Assembly: GCF_024868665.1 (NCBI RefSeq)
Contig: NC_079901.1
Span: 2,760,628 to 2,824,627, forward strand
Reading direction: 5' to 3'
Length of the DNA: 64,000 nt
DNA from: Triplophysa rosa
Taxonomy: Eukaryota; Chordata; Actinopteri; Cypriniformes; Nemacheilidae
Shown here: piece by piece, positions 42,001 to 51,000 of the stretch
How the letters are laid out: each line of letters begins with the position of its first letter
How positions within the stretch are numbered: position 1 is the stretch's first letter
Translations under genes and position numbers: made by a program
Notes under the pieces: model-generated
Database searches by the model: none
What the model was told of the DNA's origin: nothing
Seen by the model: the letters and a program-made list of their open reading frames with translations, nothing else

Positions 42001-45000
42001 ATCCTGGTGGTGCGTTGGCAGGGCGAATAGTAGGTGTGTGTGTGGGTATGTTGGTACAGGGAAAGATTATATACCCCAAAATTGCTGCAGTGCACCTGTC
42101 AGCGCTATTGGTCCCCACTCGCACCGGAGTGCCAGTGGCTGAAGTCTCCCTGCGTGCCGTCACCTAGAGTGCGGGGACTGAGGTATCCGAGGCTATCTGC
42201 CACCAGTGCCAGGCACGCCAGGACAGCCAAATCCGCCCACCAGACACCACTGAGGAGAGAGACGTCACTTCACTACCCAGGTGCCCTAGAGAAGGTGCAA
42301 CCTATAGGGAAACACAAAGGCTGAACAGGGCTAGGGTTAATGGCATAGCTGGAAATAACCCAGAAGAGCAAAATAAAAGATCAAAACTTTTAAGATTTGC
42401 GAGCCCAGTGAATTAATTCAAATCAAATTTAATTAATTTTGTTCCTAGGTAGGGAGCAGTATAGGGAATAATGAGAAATGAAACAAAAAAAGAAACATAC
42501 AATATTGAAATAACTGAAAACAAAATTAAAACCACGTAAACCCGAAAACTAATTATTCTTATAATAATAATTTATTAAACTGAAAATAAAAAGCAAAAGC
42601 AAATTAACAAAATAAACTGAAAAAGCAAAACAACCAAAACGGAGATGAGAGAAGTTAAAGAGGGAAAAGACTGACTGAGAGGACCCACAAGGTGGCGTGG
42701 TCGAGCCACGCCAAAGGGAAGTCAGGGAGGAAGGGGTAGAGTTAGAAAAGTGTTAGCCACTTACGACACACTGCCCTCTGGTGTTAGTGAGATGTAACAC
42801 CCTATCCTAGACTTCAACGTGATTACGTCTAACTCTCGTTTTAACAAAGACTTCAACAATCACTTTAAACACTCCAGCGGTAATTGCTGTTGACAAGAAT
42901 TTACATCAAAAATAACGTAAAACACAGATTAAATAATGAAATTCAAACTGGGTCTACAAGAAAATGCTGTTGCAGCATTTGATGTCAAATTGATATAAAT
43001 TCAAATCCAATCGCCCGCTGGGGAAGCGTCACGGATGGTGACGTTTGATCTCGGCGGATCCGAGTTCCGTGTCAGTTCACTATATGACCTGATGCACGGC
43101 AGGATTTCTTCGCTGCCCAAACACGGAGTTAAAACACACAGTAACAAACAAACAAACAAACACAACGGGATTTCTTCACCGTCGTACAATTAACTTGATC
43201 AAGATTTTTACCACACTCCCCTTTAAACGGTCGTCATCTACTGTTTAACTATACAATATACAGTAAAATACATATACAGTAAAACAGTGTCCTTCCGCCT
43301 CGTCTACTCAAAAAGAGGAAACAAGAAAGCACGCATTAGTTAGCTAGTCTAATGGTTAAACTTCGGGGAGCGGTGTGTCTTAGTTGAACACATTGGAACA
43401 CGCAACGCAATGCATCAAAGTTGCACATAATTCGGCCATACACGAACTAGGGAGGAAATTCGCTCCACTATTTCCTTCGCGCTAACAAGAGGATTTCTTC
43501 GCTCAGATTAGGGCAGTCAAACGATATCGGGACTCTCTATAAAAGATTTCTTCGTTTTATAGGGTCACATTAAATTGCAGTTAACTTAACCATCATTAAC
43601 AGTACCTTGGGCTTTTCCTAAATAGGTCACAGAGGCTTGTTTCGGCGCAGTAACTTAAGGGAGCGAGTCTCGCTCTACCTTCTTCGCGCTAAAAGAGGAT
43701 TTCTTCGCTCAATTTAGGGCGGTTAAATAATAGCATAGTGCGCTATAAAAAGATTTCTTCATCTTTATCGTCACTAACTCTTTGACAGAGGCTGAGGTTT
43801 TCTCTGCAAGAAGCTCAAGAGTCTGCCAAGGATAGGTGGGTGGGTCCACACCTTCATTCATACATAAAGTGCCATTTAAGAGTATTCGGTTTCGATAACA
43901 CCCATAGAAACACACATGAATAGTCACTGAGTTCTGCTCACAAAACAAGGTTTAAAATTGCCCGCGCATTCTCCACCAATATATGTAGTGTATTTCGGGG
44001 AAACTATGAGTTTAAACACAATAACCTACAAATAATTAATGGTGATAAACCATTAATTATTTTATACACTTTACCTGATGCAGCAGAGCTAATAACAGCG
44101 ACGAACTAAATACACTCGTCCACCGAGTGATCAGCAGATCGTATATCAACTCTAAGAAATATTACTCCCCTGGCCTGGAAAAACAATATTCTTACTGTTG
44201 TACAGTACCACTTCAGAAATCTTAACGGAATGAAGCAGTTTAAGTGACGTTGATATGTGATAAATAAACACAGAAACAATTTGAGCGTGGATACACATGC
44301 GGTTTATTTATCTACACTACAGGGGAACTAAAATCAACTAGCGAACACAAACCAAACATTAACAAACAAACATAAAAACGTAAAACAGTAGAGAATGAAA
44401 GAAATAGATAAAGCAAAGAAAATGGCAGTATTAAATCAGCTATTCACATCTGCACGAACCATCAAGGACAAATCTCCTTATTTAAAAGGGGCAAAGCTTA
44501 TACGCAACTGGTTAGCAATAGTTCAGATACTTGCATTGGCATCTTTGTTTCTCGGGACACGTGCTGGCACGCGTATCAAAGGGTCCTGATGTGTTCAGAG
44601 CAGGCCGTGAGGCCATTGATTTAGCTGAAGCAAACTGCGTTAGAAACTGTCTCTGAGGAGAGGCAGGTCTCGAGAGGTTGAAAGAACACGAGCGAGCGAA
44701 CACAAGCGAGCGGACAGATGTTTTAACCCCGAGGGCGTCACGCCCCTCCGAGGTGGGCGATCCAATGTGATGAGATAGCTTTGGCGCGAAAACATGTTTC
44801 TTTGTCCGGCACGCCAGCTCATTTGCATTTATGGTTGCCTGGGAGTTTGAAGCAGTAGATAGTCTTCGAATAAAATAAAGTGAACATGGTATAAAAATAC
44901 ATTACTGTGCTATACACCATATTCTAAGAAATGAAAAGAGGAACATTTTGATACGACCCATGAAAGGGTTACAATCACATTGACCTGTAGTTTGTACAAG

Positions 45001-48000
45001 AATGTAAATATAAACAGAAATACCACGACACACACATGCATTGGAGGATATATATTGAGGGTGAATAACGGGGAGACAAACATACAACGTGGGGGTATAT
45101 GGATATGCACTTTAAACCAGTCTTTTGTTGCTAAATAGAGAGAAAGAGAGATTCTTTTGGAACAAACCGAGGCTCTCAGCTTGTGGGCGACATGGTTTTT
45201 GTCACTTTGGTGAACAGCCCTGTCCTCCCCCCCGAACCTCCTTTGAAGTCCAGGGGGGGTGTTTAGACGGGCCCATTTGCCCAGACTCGTCGGTGCCTGC
45301 TCGAAGTCCTGCTGAGAGGTTACTGTGTTTTACGATCACAGATGGTAAACTTTGATCCGGCCATACCCTACACACTACTGCGTTACAGCAAAAAGTAATA
45401 CGTTACTATAATACATTACTCTTGTAACGCATTACTCCCAACACTGGTCATTAATTGCTCTCGTGTTAGGTCTGCTCAATGCGCGCATAAAGTTGAAAAC
45501 ATAATAAATTACAAACTTAACATTACTCTGTTGTGCTGAGAGAGTGTGGACTTTTTTTACGGGTTAACTCTAAACAGTCGCCGTATCATAATGATGTATG
45601 AATGCTCTGGTCCGGATAGTAAAGTGATAGGCCTACTGCCATGCGGGGGAGTGGGACAATGGCACTGTGAAAAAGGCCTGATGCCCGGCCTGCGTTTTAA
45701 TATATGGTAATATATAAATTAGTTCAACTGTTAAACACTTTTTTTGCTTCATTTTTTGATGGCTTATGCTCTACATGTTTTTGACTTTTTTTGTTTGTGA
45801 ACTCTCATTTTACCATGTGTTATCCCCATTTATATCTATGGTGCCAATGATTAAATTACTACTATAGCTATTGTATTTTTATAGATTGAGTCACTTAATT
45901 TTGCTCTTAAAATGCACCAGATTGCAGTTTTTACCTTTTAAAATATGCTAAATTTTCTTATGGGGGAGCATGCCCCTGGACCCCCCCCGAGGAAAATATG
46001 TTTAGCCCCCGTAGTCTCACAAAATTCTGTGGGAAAGACTGTTGTAGTTTTTTAAAAAAGTGATTTCTGTAAAAGAAAATAACTTCCTTTCCTTTTCTTT
46101 GGTCTTTGAGCATTGTGACTTGCCAGATGTTGTTTATGCTTAAAAGAAGTACTACTCACTAACTAAATTTAAAAAAGTGAAATTCCATCAGACCTCCCCT
46201 TTAATAGAAATTTGCTTTTCCATGGTCATTGTTTAGGTACGTTAAACCTTGTTAAGTGTTTTAGAAAGTTATCTGTGGTGGGGGAGTGTATAGTGGATAT
46301 TTTGAGCCACCTTAAAATAATAACACTCTCATAGCCACAATAGGCTACGAGTATACGCTAATTGTGGCACCAGGGAGAGTGACCAAGCAGGACATTTGTA
46401 GAAAGACTGTGGAAGACATATTAGCCAATATTTTATACTGATTATATTATATTAATATACTGAAATGTTAGCCAGAAACAAAAGGTCAGAGTTTGTGTTT
46501 ACAAGAGTATAAAACGATCAGACAAGAGCTAAGACCTGCCGATCGACAGAGATATGTTAGCGGGTCGCGTTGATACTATGGGGGAAGGGTTTCCAGCAGA
46601 TATGCGATAGGACCCGCATTATACACGTTATACGGTTTCCAGCTTTAAAGATGTTGGATGGCAAGATTGTCTAAAAATTGCAGCAGAGGTTGCTTTGATT
46701 CGAAAATGTCTCTCATGTGAGTACTATTGGTTTTGCCGTTTTACAGAACTAAGACATGCTGTTGTTGTAATAGCAGTAACTGGGCAGTTTTAAGTGTTGT
46801 TAAGTGTTTATCTAGAGCTGGTGTGCTGCTCATATACAGTATACTTCTATGTAGGGCTGCACGATTAATCGCAATTCCTACTAAAAGTAAAAGCCTGCTT
46901 AACTCGAGCTGTCTAGTGCGATTATCAAATTGCCACAATTATGAAAAGGCTGCAATTATGTTTCATGCACAGTTTGTCCGTGAAGCACAGCTCTGCGATC
47001 AGTAGCAAATGCCTCTTAATCTGAAAAAGCAGTGCAAGTTTGAGTCGCTTATAAAATTTGAAGCAACACCCGTCAAACATCATCATTAGAAATATACTTT
47101 ATCATTAAAATACTTAAGGTGGCTTGAAGAGCAGCGATAGAAAGACACCCAAAGGCATTTCCTAGAACTACCATACCATAACACCATAATATGTGTTATG
47201 GTACTACTTCTGAGGGGCATATTTGAAGTTTCTGTGTGAGAGTGCTCTTTTGCTTTCAGATGCAGCAGTATTTAAGTTTCAATCAGTTTTTTGGTTCAGT
47301 ACTCAGGGCACTGACCATGGAGTTGGCCATCTTGAGGGCTTTATCATTCGCAAATTCACTCTGGCGCACTGAAACTTCCTGTCATTCAAAAACCAGGAAG
47401 TATCGATGCACCCTATGGTCCCTTACTGAATATCATGTGCAATTTTGGTTTCTGTTCAAAAAACGTCACAAGCCAACTTACAGTTTTTTACGATCACTAT
47501 GACAATTTTTTCAATACTTTTAACAATTTTGCTAAACTCTTAACACAGATAGCACAACATCTGTCTGTGTAGACTATACAATTAACACATTTATTGTTGC
47601 TTTGACACAAAATGCATACAGTTAACACAAATTTAAAATGCTTGAACTTCTTTTACACACAAGCTCAACCAAGACCAAAACAATGTAATTTTACTGCCAA
47701 ATTTTCATATGCTTTCACACTGTATGTCAGAACAGATAACATCATGTTCTGAACCTAACTTGTAGGCTAAAGTCAAAGTGAACAGCTGTATGTATATATT
47801 GTGAACTGAAACACAAATATGCCCCCTGTATTTTATTCCATTACTAATGAGAAACAGCTGATCAAAGTTATGCAAATATATACATTACAGCTGATTCCCA
47901 TATAGGAAACACACTCAGGTGTTGAGGTTCTTTCAATTACATGAGCATATGGTATAAAGTAAAAAAGGACCTATTTGGGCTGAATTTGTGTGGAAAAGGA

Positions 48001-51000
48001 ACATTACAGAGCAACACACACACTAAGAAAATGCCTGCACGAAGGAGAGGAAGACAAGTACCAGGACAAGGGAGAGGATTGGGACCTGGGCAAGGGAGAG
48101 GATTGGGACCTGGGCAAGGGAGAGGATTGGGACCTGGGCAAGGGAGAGGATTGGGACAAGGGCAAGGGAGAGGATTGGGACAAGGGCAAGGGAGAGGATT
48201 GGGACAAGGGCAAGGGAGAGGAGTGGGACAAGGGCAAGGGAGAGGAGTGGGACAAGGGCAAGGGAGAGGAGTGGGACAAGGACTAGGTAGAGGGAGAGGA
48301 GTTAGAATGTGTGGTGGCGCTCAAAGACGGGCCAGAGCTAGGGTAACTGATGAAATAAGAGCTACTATAATAGATCATGTCATAAACCATGGGCTATCAT
48401 ACAGAGAGGCTGGTGAACGAGTACAGCCAAATCTCAGCCGGGACACAGTGGCATCCATTGTTCAGATTTTTCGAGAAACCAACAGGTAGGATATTGTATG
48501 AGAGCTTCTACTACTGCAAAGTGTAAATTTTACCATGTATTACAGTGACTGTATGCCTCCTGTCTCTAATATGTAACACTATTTTGTCTCTCTAAGGATT
48601 CAACGTCTACCTCCCTCAGGGGGCAGAGGAAAGCTCCTAAATGAAGAACAGGAACTTGCAATTGTCAACATGGTGATTGCTGACAATGAAATGAAATTGA
48701 AGGACATTCAATCGAGAGTTGTGGAAGACAACCTTGTCTTTGGGAACATTGCAGCAATCAGCATAACATCCATTTCTCGGACTCTAGCTAAACACAGAGT
48801 GCAAATGAAACAACTATACAAAGTTCCTTTTGAAAGGAACAGTGAGCGCATCAAAGAACTCCGTCGCCAGTATGTCCAAGTAAGGTTATGCAATACAGTC
48901 ATTACTGTACACTACATAGTGTGTTTTGCAGTAAACTTCTCTATAAACCTGGCGTACAATAGGACATACAGTAAAGCATTTACACACATTGTGTCTGATT
49001 ACTTTCAGAGAGTCATGGAGTTGGAGGCCAATCAAGTCCCTCATGAAATGATCTACGTTGACGAGGCTGGCTTCAAGTTGGCGAAAAGGCGTCGGCGCGG
49101 AAGAAACATAATTGGCAAAAGGGCCACAGTTACTGTGCCGGGCCAGAGAGGAGCCAACATCACCATGTGCGCCGCAATCTCCAACAATGGTGCACTCCTG
49201 AATAAATGTGTGATTGGCCCATCACCGACCACCTTCTCCTGTTTTTAGAAGACTTGCATGAAAGACTTGTGCCAGAGGTAGAAAGGGGACAGGTGGTAGA
49301 CCTGTCAATATGTGATCACATGGGACAATGTGGCATTCCACCATTCCCGTGCAGTCACAGCCTGGTTTGATGCCCATCTGAGGATGATGTCCCTTTTCGT
49401 TGCCCCTTACTACCCTTTCCTCAACCCCATTGAGGAGTTTTTCTCAGCCTGGAGATGAAAGGTTTTTGACCATTGTCCACAGGACCAAATGTCCCTCCTG
49501 GATGCAATGGATGCTGCATGCCAAGACATCACAGCTGAACACTGCCAGGGGTGGATAAGGCATACCAAAAGATTCTTCCCAAGGTGCCTTGCCAGAGAAG
49601 ATATCAGATGTGATGTGGATGAGAACATGTGGCCAAACGCAGAAGACCGATTAGATTACATTTATTATTATTATTTTTTTAATTCTTCGGTGGGTTTTTT
49701 TGTTTTTATATTCACATAATACAGTAAATGACAGCTATCTTGCATATTTTTTCTTGCATTCTTGTTTTCTTTCTTGTTTTTCTAATGCAAATAAAGCCTT
49801 TACTGCAGCAATTCTGTCTCTTTTTTTCCCCACATAAACCGTTCATTCTATAAAGCTACTCTGAGATTGGTCATTCAATTTTTGTATTTAATTTCTGCAG
49901 CAAAATAAACAAAATAAACCCAAATAGAAAAATAAACTGTACTGTAAAACACAATCTATGATCAATGCAATATACTCTCTATTTTATAAGATCAGACCTG
50001 ACACCTAAAACAATGCAGATTCTGTAATTCCATTTGATGTTAGTGTTTTTATGATATTGTGCTATGATTGATTAAATGTTCCTGTTGGAAGATAACATGT
50101 ATTAGTGTTTTGGACTAATAATTTGATTTTGAGACATGTTTGCAGTGTTTTTGTAGATGTAGTGTATTGTGTTAGTATATTATTGTAATTTGAAAATTAG
50201 TGTTGGAGTTTAGTTTGCAATGTGTGATTTTGAGCAAGAAATTAACTGTTTTGTCAATTGTGTGTTGTAGGTGTGTTGGTGCGTTAAGAGTTTAGGAAAA
50301 TTGTTAGAAGTATTGGACAATATGTCATAGCGATTGTAAAAAACTGTAATAAACATCATGAAACGTAACTTTTGAAAAATAAAGGTAAATACAGCCTAGT
50401 TGACATTTAAATTTACTGACCGGCTTAGCTAAATTGTTCCATAGTTATGTTACAGAATAATCAAGGTGTTTTTCATACTGTAGTTTAATAGTCAAAGAGT
50501 TTTAGTTGTCTGTTCAAAATAAATGAAAAGGTACCTGGAATTATTTTTTACATATGCATTAGTTCAGGGGTTTTTAAACTGTAAATTGCACAATGGGACA
50601 ATGTGGGTTATGCATTCCTTTTACTTGAGCAATGACAAATTAGCTCCTCCTCCGGAGCAGGGTCTAACCCAGAAATAAAGGAACTACCAGCAACGCAAGC
50701 GTGTTGGCTGGCTGAACGCATGTTAGAAACAATGTTTTAAACTGTTTTAAAGTTAACGTTAACAGCATTTATCTGTTGTCTATGTTCATGCACTGTGTTT
50801 TTTCAACTTCTGTAGCACTTTACATTGTTGTAGGTTTCATAATTTTCTCTTTTAATCGCAATTTAAATGTCTTCATTCAGTTATCACAAAACCCCCCACA
50901 GACAACAAAAACGCAACTCTCATCGCGTCATCCTTCAGTTTTTTTTGTTTTTAATGCCGTGCTGCCCGGCCGGCTTACGTCAACTGAGAGGTCCTAATGC

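Larger units (their letters stand above)
31041..45372 (-). mobile_element. Endogenous retrovirus provirus, minus strand, defective
   Basis: Two related LTRs bound gag, protease, RT, RNase H, integrase and env remnants in retroviral order. The host duplication CACT (31037-31040 and 45373-45376) flanks it, and the LTR edges are TGTAG...CTACA. By eye the two LTRs differ at about a dozen positions in their first 275 bases, so the insertion is not recent. It is dead: gag is split by a LINE, pol has frameshifts and deletions, and env is truncated by a deletion that also removed the start of the 3' LTR. The class is not certain. Confidence 0.88.
47481..50346 (+). mobile_element. Intron-containing Tc1/mariner-like element
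   Basis: It is flanked by TA (47479-47480, 50347-50348). The ends CAGTTTTTTACGATCACTA and (inverse) CAGTTTTTTACAATCGCTA continue as inverted repeats over about 70 bases. The 2866-bp body holds a spliced, now defective transposase gene on the plus strand. Confidence 0.88.

Noticed and set aside
47990..48286. Long repeat-encoding frames in other phases (GEDWD-type on plus, SSPLPLS-type on minus).
   Set aside because: They are shadows of the 24-bp array, which keeps all frames open.
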